Positions 35,628 to 44,400 of a stretch of DNA of 64,000 nt are shown piece after piece (within the stretch, counting starts at the first letter, position 1; each line of letters begins with the position of its first letter). Origin of the DNA: Flavobacteriaceae bacterium. GTDB taxonomy: Bacteria; Bacteroidota; Bacteroidia; Flavobacteriales; Flavobacteriaceae. The stretch covers positions 31,985-95,984 of the forward strand of contig QXYU01000050.1 in NCBI GenBank assembly GCA_009886755.1, read 5' to 3'. Below the pieces are notes generated by a model that saw only the letters and a list, made by a program, of their open reading frames with translations, did not search any database and had not been told where the DNA came from. The position numbers were made by a program, and so were the translations under genes.

Positions 35628-36406
35628 GACCCAAAAAACCTTTTAAGAAATTTACTTCGCGTTCCGAACCCCCTGCCAAAAGAGCAACTGCTGAGGCAAG
35701 TGGCACGCGATTGAATAAATTATTAGCCAATGCCGGGATTTGCTCACGTCGTGAGGCCGATGAACTCATTGCAATGGGAATGGTAGAAGTCAATGGCAAG
35801 GTAGTGGTTGAAATGGGCTACAAAGTCCAAGCCAAAGATGAGGTGCGTTATGATGGCCAACGTATTTTAGGTCAAAAGCCAATTTATTTACTAATGAACA
35901 AGCCGAAGGGTTTTGTGGCGACTTCCCAAGGAGGTGGTGTCAAAAAATCAGTTCAGGATTTGATTCAAAGCGCGGCTCCTTTCAAGGTTCCTCCTATGGG
36001 TGATATGGGAAGACCAATGACAGGGCTTCTTTTTTTTACGAATGACAGTAAACTGCGTGCCAAACTCAATCATTCCAAAAAGGGAATTGAAATGGTGTAT
36101 CAATTGGTATTGGATAAGTCCATAAAAGCGGAAGATTTTAAGAAGCTACAGCAGCCCCACACGATTTTTGGAGAAACCCTCAGTTTTTCCAAACTGGCAC
36201 ATGTGCAAGGAGGAACCAAGCGCGAATTAGGGATCGAAGCGGTCAATCTTAGTCCTGGTGCCCTACGCAAAATCGTTGAGCAGCACGGATATAAGGTTCA
36301 GCAACTAGACCGAGTGATTTGGGCGGGACTGACCAAAAAAGACTTACCTCGTGGACGCTGGCGTCATCTCAATATGCAAGAGATCAATAATTTACAGATG
36401 CTCTAA
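35624..36406 (+). CDS. RsuA/RluB-family pseudouridine synthase paralogue with degenerate active site
   Basis: A 260-residue protein with a basic N-terminal tail, an S4 domain (RLNKLLANAGICSRREADELIAMGMV, about residues 28-53) and an RsuA/RluB-type synthase domain. IYLLMNKPKGFVATS is intact. In the active motif, families read GRLDxxTxGLLLLTND, but here it reads GDMGRPMTGLLFFTND: the catalytic Asp is Gly and the Arg is Asp. The second motif GRNRQVRRMFEHLG is also eroded (LSPGALRKIVEQHG). The reading frame is intact and the C-terminal RVIWAGLTKKDLPRGRWRHL is well kept, so it may bind RNA without catalysis. It overlaps the UbiA gene by four bases and the convergent glycosyltransferase by 23. Confidence 0.85.
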   Translation: MRPKKPFKKFTSRSEPPAKRATAEASGTRLNKLLANAGICSRREADELIAMGMVEVNGKVVVEMGYKVQAKDEVRYDGQRILGQKPIYLLMNKPKGFVATSQGGGVKKSVQDLIQSAAPFKVPPMGDMGRPMTGLLFFTNDSKLRAKLNHSKKGIEMVYQLVLDKSIKAEDFKKLQQPHTIFGETLSFSKLAHVQGGTKRELGIEAVNLSPGALRKIVEQHGYKVQQLDRVIWAGLTKKDLPRGRWRHLNMQEINNLQML

Positions 36407-37721
36407 ATCGCTTTTTGACAAAAACCTCATAAAGCAAGAGCCCATAAACGGGAAGATACTCCACCCAGACCAACCACCACGGTTCCACAACGGCAGGTGT
36501 TGCATAGGCAACATAACTCAACAATACGGTATAAGACCATACCAGCGCATAACGATAGGGAGTCAAAACACTTAAAAAAACCAGGTGAATCAAATACCAC
36601 GGGTGAACTGTTGTGCTCAGCATATAGTAGATACTCAATAACCCTAGGGCAAGCGACCATTTTTGGGAGTTGTTTTTGCCTTGCGGCCAAAAGGGAAATA
36701 AAAGAGCCAATCCAGCAATGATCCAAGGCGTGACCCTTCCCAGCTTTCGAATGATATTATAACCGGTTTGTTGGTAGCCCCATTCACGAATCGCATAATA
36801 AATACTGGCGTTGAATTCAAAATTAGAAAACCAAAGTTGTAAACTCTGCTGGTAATGATCCCACCATTCCGGGCCCATATAGGGACCCCAGAACAGCAGA
36901 CTAAAAAGCAAGCCATAGCCTAGGAGATCTCCCCGCTCTTTCCAGTCCAACGAAGGTAGCAGAAGGGGAAGCCATAGCAAAGGCAGTAATTTGAGGGCAA
37001 CGCCTGTGGCAAAAAAAAGACCACTGAACGACCATCGCTTTTGAGTGTAAAACCAAATACCCCATGCGGTTGCAGCGAGCATCAATCCCTCACCATGTAA
37101 ATTACCCACCCCTTCTATCACAAGGAGTGGATTTAAGAAGTATAAAAAAGCGGTGCCTATCGGAAGGTGATAGTGCTGAAGGATTTTCCGAATGGCGATC
37201 AGGGCAAAGAGATCCCCAATAAGAAAAGAAAAACGCAGTATTCCAAGCTGCATTAGGAGGTTGTCTCCCCCCAGTTGAGCGGCTAGGTAAAACAACCACT
37301 GACTGGCTGGGGGGTAATTGGAGTAGTGCTCTTGACTCAAATGCCCCATCCCTTGATAGAGTTGATTTAAAAAGGGGGTTTGGATTTCTTTAGGAAGTGC
37401 CTCCGGTGCATAAGCGTAGGGATTGATTCCCATCACTTGCAATTGCCCATCCCAAAGAAAACGGTAAAAGTCCTGCGATAGTTCAGGGATATAATTCCAG
37501 AAAAAAACGCGAAAAAGAAGTCCAAGGAGGAGCAGGATCGTAAAGGGAAATTGAGAACGAAGCAGGCAAACAAAACCGATAAAGGCAAGGCTACAATAAA
37601 TGAGCAGCTCAAAACTGTTTGCGCGATACCCAAGTTGCGCCAATTGAAAATAGGCGACACTGCTCAGCAGGACTCCCAATAAAAGGAGTAGATTGCGGTG
37701 AAATGTTTTAGTGACGTCCAC
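36384..37721 (-). CDS. Polytopic membrane glycosyltransferase (mannosyltransferase-like, GT-C fold)
   Basis: A 445-residue membrane protein with about 11 helices. The first lumenal loop holds SQDFYRFLWDGQLQVMGINPYAYAP (about residues 97-121), an acidic motif typical of GT-C enzymes that use polyprenyl-phosphate sugars (mannosyltransferases of the GT87/MptB type). HPWYLIHLVFLSV is near the C-terminus. The start is GTG 37721, overlapping the upstream glycosyltransferase by 14 bases. It is the last gene of the long minus-strand run from 46868. The donor and acceptor are unknown. Confidence 0.8.
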   Translation of the reverse strand: MDVTKTFHRNLLLLLGVLLSSVAYFQLAQLGYRANSFELLIYCSLAFIGFVCLLRSQFPFTILLLLGLLFRVFFWNYIPELSQDFYRFLWDGQLQVMGINPYAYAPEALPKEIQTPFLNQLYQGMGHLSQEHYSNYPPASQWLFYLAAQLGGDNLLMQLGILRFSFLIGDLFALIAIRKILQHYHLPIGTAFLYFLNPLLVIEGVGNLHGEGLMLAATAWGIWFYTQKRWSFSGLFFATGVALKLLPLLWLPLLLPSLDWKERGDLLGYGLLFSLLFWGPYMGPEWWDHYQQSLQLWFSNFEFNASIYYAIREWGYQQTGYNIIRKLGRVTPWIIAGLALLFPFWPQGKNNSQKWSLALGLLSIYYMLSTTVHPWYLIHLVFLSVLTPYRYALVWSYTVLLSYVAYATPAVVEPWWLVWVEYLPVYGLLLYEVFVKKRFRASVNY

Positions 37722-39216
37722 GGATTGATTGTACTACGATGTAGCTGAATCCTATAAAAAACATGCAGTGAAAAGGCAATAACCCTAAGTCACCTTCCTT
37801 TCCAACCGTAAAGGCACTGTAAATACCAAACAAAAAGTACAAAGCCAAGATGCTCTCCCACAGTATATTGATCGATAGGTTCTGAGCGAGATATTTGTTG
37901 TTTTTCCAAGAGTCGTTTAATGAAGTCAAATTGAATTTTGGAGTTCGAACAAAAGAAGATTTTTTACCCCGATGTCCTTCCAATACAGCCAGACTGTTGT
38001 GTATCGATAAGCCCATGGCAACGGTATAAAAAAGGATAAACTGCTGCAGAAAGCTTGCAAAACCCAGCCATCCGCCCTGATAGTGTTGCCGATACATCTG
38101 CCAATAGCTCATTAAAAAAAACAGCGTTGAAATTATAAATAGACTGCTGAAATGGAAGTACCAACTAAAAATATTCCATTGCGCTTTGATATAAAGCATG
38201 GGAACACTTAGCACTGCAACGGTTAACACGCTTAAAAACATACTACTGCTTAACAGATGCATGCTTGCATGGAATTTGGTAGCCACTGATATTTTTGGAT
38301 TGCTCCACACACGGCGAATCATTTTTTGAAAATTCTCTGCTCCTCCTTTGTTCCAACGAAATTGCTGGGTGCGAATGGCGCTCATGGTTATGGGTAACTC
38401 GGCTGGGGTTTCAAGCTGTTCCACATACTTGAATTTCCATTCTTTTAGTTGGGCACGGAAACTCAAATCTAAATCCTCCGTCAGGGTGTCTCCTTGCCAG
38501 TTTCCGGCATCCAAAATACACTCTTTTCGCCAAATCCCCGCGGTGCCATTGAAATTGATAAAATGCCCTTGGCTGTTTCGCCCTGTTTGTTCTAGGGTGA
38601 AATGGGCATCCAAAGCAAAAGCTTGGATTTTGGTAAGTAGTGAATAGTTTTTGTTGATATGTCCCCATCGGGATTGCACCACCCCGATATTTTTCTCTTT
38701 AAAATACGGAACCGTACGAAGTAACCAGTCTTTGGGTGGAAGAAAATCAGCATCAAAAATAGCAATATAAGCTCCTTTGGCACAGGCTACTCCCTCTTTC
38801 AATGCGCCTGCCTTAAAGCCTGAACGTTCGGTTCGGCGAATATGTTCAATGTCAAATCCCTGTTTTTGGTACTCTTTTACGAGTTGGGCGGTAAGCGCAA
38901 CAGACTCATCAGTAGAATCGTCTAATACTTGAATTTCCAGTTTTGATTGGGGATAGTCCAATGCGGTAACGGAAGCGAGAAGTCGTTTAATAACATAAAG
39001 TTCGTTAAAGATTGGAAGCTGCACACTGATTAAAGGATAGGGATCCCCTTGATTAAAGTCCCATTTTGGAGTTTGGGATGGTTTTTTTTTGGATTGGTTG
39101 TAGTTCCATGCTAAAATCGCTTGGGTAATGCTATACACAAGTAGAATCACAAGCGCTAGGGAGTACAACACGATGGCTATCCACGCAAGGCTCAACCAAA
39201 GAACATTCCAATCCAT
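37708..39216 (-). CDS. Membrane GT2 glycosyltransferase, cellulose synthase/CslA-like
   Basis: A 502-residue processive-type family 2 glycosyltransferase. A membrane helix (about 8-30) precedes the catalytic domain with VQLPIFNELYVIKRLL, VLDDSTDE, the DxD in IFDADFLPP (near residue 153) and QQFRWNKGGAE (the QxxRW motif, near 288). About four C-terminal helices follow. It resembles plant CslA and bacterial glucan/mannan synthases. It probably polymerises or extends a beta-linked glycan at the inner membrane; the sugar is unknown. It lies six bases from the next glycosyltransferase gene. Confidence 0.87.
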   Translation of the reverse strand: MDWNVLWLSLAWIAIVLYSLALVILLVYSITQAILAWNYNQSKKKPSQTPKWDFNQGDPYPLISVQLPIFNELYVIKRLLASVTALDYPQSKLEIQVLDDSTDESVALTAQLVKEYQKQGFDIEHIRRTERSGFKAGALKEGVACAKGAYIAIFDADFLPPKDWLLRTVPYFKEKNIGVVQSRWGHINKNYSLLTKIQAFALDAHFTLEQTGRNSQGHFINFNGTAGIWRKECILDAGNWQGDTLTEDLDLSFRAQLKEWKFKYVEQLETPAELPITMSAIRTQQFRWNKGGAENFQKMIRRVWSNPKISVATKFHASMHLLSSSMFLSVLTVAVLSVPMLYIKAQWNIFSWYFHFSSLFIISTLFFLMSYWQMYRQHYQGGWLGFASFLQQFILFYTVAMGLSIHNSLAVLEGHRGKKSSFVRTPKFNLTSLNDSWKNNKYLAQNLSINILWESILALYFLFGIYSAFTVGKEGDLGLLPFHCMFFIGFSYIVVQSIRGRH

Positions 39217-39222
39217 AACTAT

Positions 39223-39912
39223 TTAAAAGTAATATTTAATGATCCAACCGATGATTTTGACACCCGCAAAGATAGTGCCTTTCACAGTCCCAGACACTTT
39301 AGACTGTCCGATACGTCTTTTGTAACGTACGTTGACTTCCCGATAAGGGATTTGATGACGAAGTATTTTGAGTTGCATTTCTACCGTCCAGCCATAGGTT
39401 TTGTCAACCATTTGAAGTTGTTGTAGGCGGTCCCATCGAATGGCACGAAAGGGACCTAAATCAGTGAAACGACTTCCGTAAAGCCAGCGCATGAGGGTAC
39501 AAGCCAAGGCGTTGCCAAACTGTTGTTGAGGGGTGAGGGAGCCTTTTTCCCTTCCTTGTGCATGCCGAGCCCCTAAAACAAAATCTACCGTACCTTCTTG
39601 GATCGGATCGGTAAGTAGCGATAATTCTTCGGGATAGTCGGAATAGTCCCCATCTAAAAATACAACAACATCAGGAGGGTCGGCGGAAAGAAAATCCAAG
39701 GCTTTTAGACAGGCATAACCGTAGCCTTTTTGGGCTTCGTGCACCACAAGGGCTCCGGCTTTTTGCGCAGCAGCTGCGGTACCATCGGTAGAGGCATTAT
39801 CGGCCACTACTATTCGAGCAACGGTTTTGGGGATTTCAGCAACGACTTTCCCGATAGAAGCAGCCTCGTTAAAGGCGGGAATGACTACGGCAATCGTGGG
39901 TTTATTGGGCAT
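39223..39912 (-). CDS. GT2 glycosyltransferase, DPM-like
   Basis: A 229-residue family 2 glycosyltransferase. VVIPAFNEAASIGKVV is at residues 9-24, VVADNASTDGTA near 35-46, and the catalytic DGD motif is in VVFLDGDYSDYPEE near 84-97. YGWTVEMQLKIL and RYKRRIGQSKVSGTVKGT complete the pattern. It is a soluble or peripheral enzyme of the polyprenyl-phosphate sugar type. It overlaps the polyferredoxin gene by 11 bases, so it belongs to the same operon. Confidence 0.87.
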   Translation of the reverse strand: MPNKPTIAVVIPAFNEAASIGKVVAEIPKTVARIVVADNASTDGTAAAAQKAGALVVHEAQKGYGYACLKALDFLSADPPDVVVFLDGDYSDYPEELSLLTDPIQEGTVDFVLGARHAQGREKGSLTPQQQFGNALACTLMRWLYGSRFTDLGPFRAIRWDRLQQLQMVDKTYGWTVEMQLKILRHQIPYREVNVRYKRRIGQSKVSGTVKGTIFAGVKIIGWIIKYYF

Positions 39913-41443
39913 CTAAGTGATCCATTAAATTTCCCAAGGGATAGTCTGGACGATCCGTACGATTCGCTACGGGACCGTTTTCCAATTTCAATACGCCTCG
40001 GGGACACACCTCGGAACAAATGCCACAACCCACACAAGAGGAGCGCACGATATTTTGCCCTTTTTGAGCATAGCTTCGAACATCGATCCCCATTTCGCAA
40101 TAGGCGGAGCAGTTTCCACAGGAAATGCACTGCCCTCCATTGGTGGTAATGCGAAAACGTGAAAGGATGCGTTGTTGAAAACCTAAGATAGCCGCCATTG
40201 GACACCCAAAACGACACCATACCCGACTGCCAAGCAGTGGATAAAAACCGACTCCTAAGACCCCAGAAAAGGCCGCACCAATACCAAAGCCGTACCATTT
40301 ACGAAGGGTGTAACTGGATATCCCTAGTAGGTGACGATCCCCTGAAAAAAGCTGAATGCAGAGGATGCCGATGATGATCACGCCGATGCCCACTAAAGCG
40401 AAGCGGGCATCGGCGTGGAGTTCGTTGCGTTTTCCAAACCAGATGGCTGCCAGCAAAAGCGAAAAGAAAACAATAGCACTATAGCTAAAGATTTCTCGGC
40501 TGATTCCTGTAGGATTTTTGGGTGAACCCAAAAAACTCCAAAGTACTGCCAAGGTGGTAAGTGTGATAAATACGAGTACCACATGAATCATCCAACGTTC
40601 CAATTTCCAAACACTAATCTTTTTACTTGACAATTGGCGGAAAGAATCCCCGGCTGTTTCGGCCAAGGCTCCACAACCACATACCCAAGAGCAATACCAG
40701 CGTTTGCCATAACGATACGTGAGGATGGGAGAAATGATGAAAATCATCGCCAAGCCCATCCCAAGGGTAAACAAGCCCAAGCTACCACCATTGAGCATAT
40801 TTTTCACATGCCAATCCTCAAAAAAGTAATAATTCAGGGGCCACATATTTTTAAAATCCTTTGCAAAGTAGGGGGTGTCTGGGTGTAATAGCGTTAACAG
40901 TTCCGGTAGTAAAAAAGCAAATCCAAGCTGAAAAAACATAACGGATCCTGTGCGGATGATTTGGTAGCGGCTGTGCCGGTATTTGATCAAAAATTTGACC
41001 CCAAATACCAAGATGGCCAAGGTATAGAGCGTTCCGTAGAGGAACCATTGGGAAGCGGGCTGACCATTGAGCAGTTGGCTTAATGGATCAAACAAAGCCA
41101 CCATGCCCACACTGGCTCCTTCACTCCGATAACCAAGCCATTCTGGATAGAAATAAAGGGTGATATAAAAAGCGGTCAAAAGTACTCCGACACTCCAGCC
41201 CCAAACGCCTCGCGCACTCAAACTGTTGGTAAAAACCCCATTGTTTTTAATCCCTGGCAGTTCGCCGCGGTACTGGAAATAGGCATAACCCACCACCCCA
41301 ATACTAAGGGTTGCCAAGCTGGCCAACAAAATCCAAGTTTCTGGAGAGGAGAGATTGGAAAGAGGCAGTAGGAGCAAAATCAATCCAATCCAACCGAGAA
41401 CGGTAAACAGGGATTTGACACTAAGAGATGTGAAACGATTCAT
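39902..41443 (-). CDS. Membrane-bound 4Fe-4S polyferredoxin (NapH/NosR-like)
   Basis: A 513-residue protein with about ten membrane helices and Fe-S motifs. Two short Cys clusters of the NapH type are CSWVCGCG (near residue 248) and CRFGCP (near 408). Two classical [4Fe-4S] motifs, CISCGNCSAYCEMG and CVGCGICSEVCPRG, lie near 438 and 468. Such proteins pass electrons across or within the membrane. The gene abuts the FAD oxidoreductase with no gap, so the two probably act as one electron-transfer unit. A role in arsenosugar synthesis is inferred only from the operon. Confidence 0.88.
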   Translation of the reverse strand: MNRFTSLSVKSLFTVLGWIGLILLLLPLSNLSSPETWILLASLATLSIGVVGYAYFQYRGELPGIKNNGVFTNSLSARGVWGWSVGVLLTAFYITLYFYPEWLGYRSEGASVGMVALFDPLSQLLNGQPASQWFLYGTLYTLAILVFGVKFLIKYRHSRYQIIRTGSVMFFQLGFAFLLPELLTLLHPDTPYFAKDFKNMWPLNYYFFEDWHVKNMLNGGSLGLFTLGMGLAMIFIISPILTYRYGKRWYCSWVCGCGALAETAGDSFRQLSSKKISVWKLERWMIHVVLVFITLTTLAVLWSFLGSPKNPTGISREIFSYSAIVFFSLLLAAIWFGKRNELHADARFALVGIGVIIIGILCIQLFSGDRHLLGISSYTLRKWYGFGIGAAFSGVLGVGFYPLLGSRVWCRFGCPMAAILGFQQRILSRFRITTNGGQCISCGNCSAYCEMGIDVRSYAQKGQNIVRSSCVGCGICSEVCPRGVLKLENGPVANRTDRPDYPLGNLMDHLDAQ

Positions 41444-42739
41444 TTAATGCGAGAATTGGTGTTGAAAAGCGGCTTGGATTTCGGGCTGATAATTTTGAGT
41501 AAACTCTGGGTCAAAGGTGGCGGCTGGAAAGTTTTCGAGAGCTGTTTCCACAGTGGTGTCCGACAGCAACCAGTCATGCATAACTTCGTGCCGAATTCGA
41601 ATGCCAAAGCTGTTGATGCCCATTAACCTATGGGTGTCTGGGTGAAAGGCCCAACGCAAGAGGATATTTTTTTGAGGATGCTGCCAAAACCATTGATTTT
41701 CTTCATCGGGCTTGGGTGTCGAACTTACTTGGCCGTAGGTTTGGTATTCAATATCAAAAAACTTGGCCGAGTTGAACCAAGGTCCAGGTTGATAGGCAGT
41801 TTTGGTCTCACAAAGGGTTTGCGCTAGGGTTTCGCCCATCATCCGTCCGGTGTACCAAACCGCTTCAATGGATCGGCGTCCAGCGACGGGTTCTTTTTGT
41901 TCGGCACAGTCTCCAATGGCATAGACATTTGGAAGGTTGGTTTCCAGAAAACGGTTTACCAAAATTCCTCGATTGCAATTTAAAGTACTGTCTTTTAAAA
42001 AGTCAATATTGGGGTGAACTCCTGCCGTCAGTCCGACATATTGGCACTGAATTCTCTCTCCTTTTGAAGTGACAACACCCATTGCGTTGCCTTTCTCGTC
42101 TGTTTCAATGCGTTCGAGTTCGGTGTTCAAGCGTAAATCAATACCGTGTTGGAGAATATGTTGATTGAGCAAAGCGGCGTCTTCGGTTGGTAATACGGAT
42201 TTCCAAAAGCTGTTTTCCCGAACTAAAAAGCATACTTTTTTGCCGCGGCTGTGGAGCATTTCGGCCAATTCAATACCGATTAATCCACCCCCAACGATCA
42301 CGGCTTCCTTGATCTCTGGCGACCAGGCTTCCAACTGGTCGAGGTCTTGCTTGTGGTAAAGCCCTTGTACACGCCTTGCCTGTTCTCCTGGCCAGCCAAA
42401 ACGATTCGGACGGGAGCCAACGGCCCAAACCAAATCTCCGTATGCAAGCGTTTCCCCTTTAGCAAGAAAGACTTCTTTTTTTTGGGGGTCAAAACCTGTA
42501 ACACGCTCTTGCAGCAGCGTGATATTGTTTTTTTTCCAAAAATGCGACTCGTAGGGTTGGGTATGTTCAAAAGTAAGATGCCCCATATATACATACATCA
42601 ATGCCGTTCGGGAAAAGAAATAGGGGTGTTCTTCCGAAATCAAAAGGATGGGACGTGTACTTTTTTTACGAGCCTGCCGAGCTAGGGTTGTTCCGGCTAT
42701 TCCGTTGCCTACGATGATAAGGGGAGGGGAATCGTTCAT
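41444..42739 (-). CDS. NAD(P)/FAD-dependent oxidoreductase
   Basis: A 431-residue pyridine-nucleotide-disulfide-type oxidoreductase. The FAD motif IIVGNGIAGTTLAR is at residues 8-21, the NAD(P) motif VIVGGGLIGIELAEML near 146-161, and VYAIGDCAE (second FAD motif) near 280-288. No redox-active CxxC is visible, so it resembles nitrite-reductase or ferredoxin-reductase-type flavoproteins. It abuts the polyferredoxin gene directly. Its substrate is unknown; the pairing suggests electron supply between NAD(P)H and the membrane Fe-S protein. Confidence 0.88.
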   Translation of the reverse strand: MNDSPPLIIVGNGIAGTTLARQARKKSTRPILLISEEHPYFFSRTALMYVYMGHLTFEHTQPYESHFWKKNNITLLQERVTGFDPQKKEVFLAKGETLAYGDLVWAVGSRPNRFGWPGEQARRVQGLYHKQDLDQLEAWSPEIKEAVIVGGGLIGIELAEMLHSRGKKVCFLVRENSFWKSVLPTEDAALLNQHILQHGIDLRLNTELERIETDEKGNAMGVVTSKGERIQCQYVGLTAGVHPNIDFLKDSTLNCNRGILVNRFLETNLPNVYAIGDCAEQKEPVAGRRSIEAVWYTGRMMGETLAQTLCETKTAYQPGPWFNSAKFFDIEYQTYGQVSSTPKPDEENQWFWQHPQKNILLRWAFHPDTHRLMGINSFGIRIRHEVMHDWLLSDTTVETALENFPAATFDPEFTQNYQPEIQAAFQHQFSH

Positions 42740-42809
42740 ATTCCTAAAATTAGTTTTTTTGTTCGGGATGGGCTTTATTCCTATCTTTTATATCCCAAAT
42801 TTTATCAAC

Positions 42810-42995
42810 ATGTATATCCTACTCTTCCTCTTGTTTTTGGCGGCTTGTATCCGTTTGCTTATTCACTTTGTCCGTAAATTTCAAAAAGAAGGCTTCGACT
42901 GGTTTTCAGGAAGCCTTTATGTGATTATCTATTTCATTTTTTGTGCCCTGTTTTACCTGGCTATTTTCACCCCCTATTATTTGATTGTGGATTAA
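42810..42995 (+). CDS. Small two-helix membrane protein, unknown function
   Basis: A 61-residue reading frame on the plus strand inside an otherwise minus-strand operon. Two hydrophobic helices (about residues 1-21 and 37-58) flank a basic loop (HFVRKFQKEGFDWF). The ATG at 42810 is preceded by a near -7 box TATCTTTT about 20 bases upstream. The stop abuts the stop of the convergent TIGR04283 gene. I cannot assign a family. That it fills the only large gap in the operon with a sensible membrane topology argues for a real gene. Confidence 0.6.
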   Translation: MYILLFLLFLAACIRLLIHFVRKFQKEGFDWFSGSLYVIIYFIFCALFYLAIFTPYYLIVD

Positions 42996-43700
42996 TTAAT
43001 GACCAACCCATCGTTGATAGTAGCTACTGAGGTATTTTGGTTTGACACCACACAGGTGTAGGAAATGGATTATACGAAAATGAAAAAGTGTTTGTACTAC
43101 TCCATGCTTTAAAAAGCGTCTTGCAGAGGTCGTCAGTTTAGCAGGGAGCACTTGTAGTTCACTGTTTTGTTGTAGTTTTCGTATCAATTCCAAGTCTTCG
43201 CATACCGTATAGCGTTCGTCAAAACCATTTAGCTGATGGAACAATTCTTGGCGAACTAGGAGTCCTTGGTCTCCTCCGCGAAAAAGAATGTGCGGCCAGC
43301 GACTGCCATAAGCGGCTAATTTCAACAGTGGATGCGACGCGTCAAAAGCCAATCGGAAACAAGCAGCGGTTACGCCTTGATGTATCGCTTTGTATAGTGC
43401 TTCCCAAGCTTTGGAGGATAATTGGCTGTCCACATGCAAAAAAAGCAAGTAGGAGCCGTTTGCTTCTTGGGCGCCTCGGTTTTGTTGTGTAGCTCTCCCT
43501 ATACTAGAAGAAATGACCCGAAGCTGTTTTTGAGCGTTTAGGTATTCCCAGCTGCCGTCAGTGCTTTGCCCATCTACTATAATCAATTCAGTCTCTTTTT
43601 TGGAGGGGATTTGTTGGAGAAACTGAGGTAAAAGCGTTCGCTCGTTGCGAACAGGCACCACGATGGATAGCTGAGGACTATTCGTTGAGTGACCAGTCAT
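42996..43700 (-). CDS. TIGR04283-family arsenosugar biosynthesis glycosyltransferase
   Basis: A 234-residue family 2 glycosyltransferase: LSIVVPVRNERTLLPQFLQQI opens the fold, IIVDGQSTDGSWEYL is the nucleotide-binding part, and LLFLHVDSQLS holds the DxD-like site. FRGGDQGLLVRQELFHQLNGFDE and CEDLELIRKL are typical of the TIGR04283 group found with arsenosugar genes. I use the ATG at 43700; another ATG at 43724 is possible and would overlap the DUF547 gene more. The acceptor is probably an arsenic-bearing or lipid-linked intermediate, by context. Confidence 0.87.
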   Translation of the reverse strand: MTGHSTNSPQLSIVVPVRNERTLLPQFLQQIPSKKETELIIVDGQSTDGSWEYLNAQKQLRVISSSIGRATQQNRGAQEANGSYLLFLHVDSQLSSKAWEALYKAIHQGVTAACFRLAFDASHPLLKLAAYGSRWPHILFRGGDQGLLVRQELFHQLNGFDERYTVCEDLELIRKLQQNSELQVLPAKLTTSARRFLKHGVVQTLFHFRIIHFLHLCGVKPKYLSSYYQRWVGH

Positions 43701-44400
43701 AGGGGAGGTAGCGAATTCGCACATTACTATCTAGCGGCACAGGGCTGTAGCGCGACAGAAAAGCCAACTTTTCTTTTTTAAATCCAAAATCCATAATAAA
43801 CCAAAGCAGGATCTTGGACAGCTGAATTTTATCAGATTCAAAAATGTTTTTACTGGGATCGTGAAAAAATTGCCGGGTAACAGTTTCTAGTTGGTATTCT
43901 AGTTTGGCACCTTTAAAAGCGTACCGATAGAGGTTTGGACAGGAAGCCGAAGCACAGTTGATGGCAAAGTGGATTCTGTTTTCGTCTTGTTTGCGAAGGA
44001 TTTCATGTTCGATATCCCCTAGTGTGTAGTCGGTTTCTCCAGCAGTAAATAAAGGAGTTTCCCAAGGTTTGGATATGTCCTTGATACTTTCGACCGGGTA
44101 GTGATCGAGAATCAGTTGAACCGTTAGGGCGTTGTAGGCATTGATCCAATAGGCCAGTAAGTCATTTTTAGAACCGTTTTTCTGAGGTGGATTTTCAGCT
44201 AAAATATCAATATAATTATCCAAGGCACTGCGTTCTTGCTTCCAAGCCTTATAATTCAACTTTCCGTCTTTAGAGACAAATTTTTGCAGCTGATTTTCCC
44301 ATAAATCATGGCGGCTTTTGCCTTGTGCCGCAAGAGGCTGTGCCATTAAAAAGGCGAGTAGGAAAAACCTAAAAACGTTAACAGCAACCCCCTCCATCAT
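43678..44400 (-). CDS. DUF547 domain secreted protein
   Basis: From ATG 44400 a 240-residue protein with a signal peptide (about residues 1-25, ending LAAQG) and a DUF547 domain. NDLLAYWINAYNALTVQLILDHYP, DYTLGDIEHEILR and HFAINCASASCPNLYRYAF are the conserved segments, the last with a Cys-x3-Cys pair. DUF547 proteins are often encoded with glutaredoxin-like or arsenic genes, but no activity is established. It overlaps the arsM end by 23 bases and the TIGR04283 start, so it is part of the arsenosugar operon. Confidence 0.85.
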   Translation of the reverse strand: MMEGVAVNVFRFFLLAFLMAQPLAAQGKSRHDLWENQLQKFVSKDGKLNYKAWKQERSALDNYIDILAENPPQKNGSKNDLLAYWINAYNALTVQLILDHYPVESIKDISKPWETPLFTAGETDYTLGDIEHEILRKQDENRIHFAINCASASCPNLYRYAFKGAKLEYQLETVTRQFFHDPSKNIFESDKIQLSKILLWFIMDFGFKKEKLAFLSRYSPVPLDSNVRIRYLPYDWSLNE

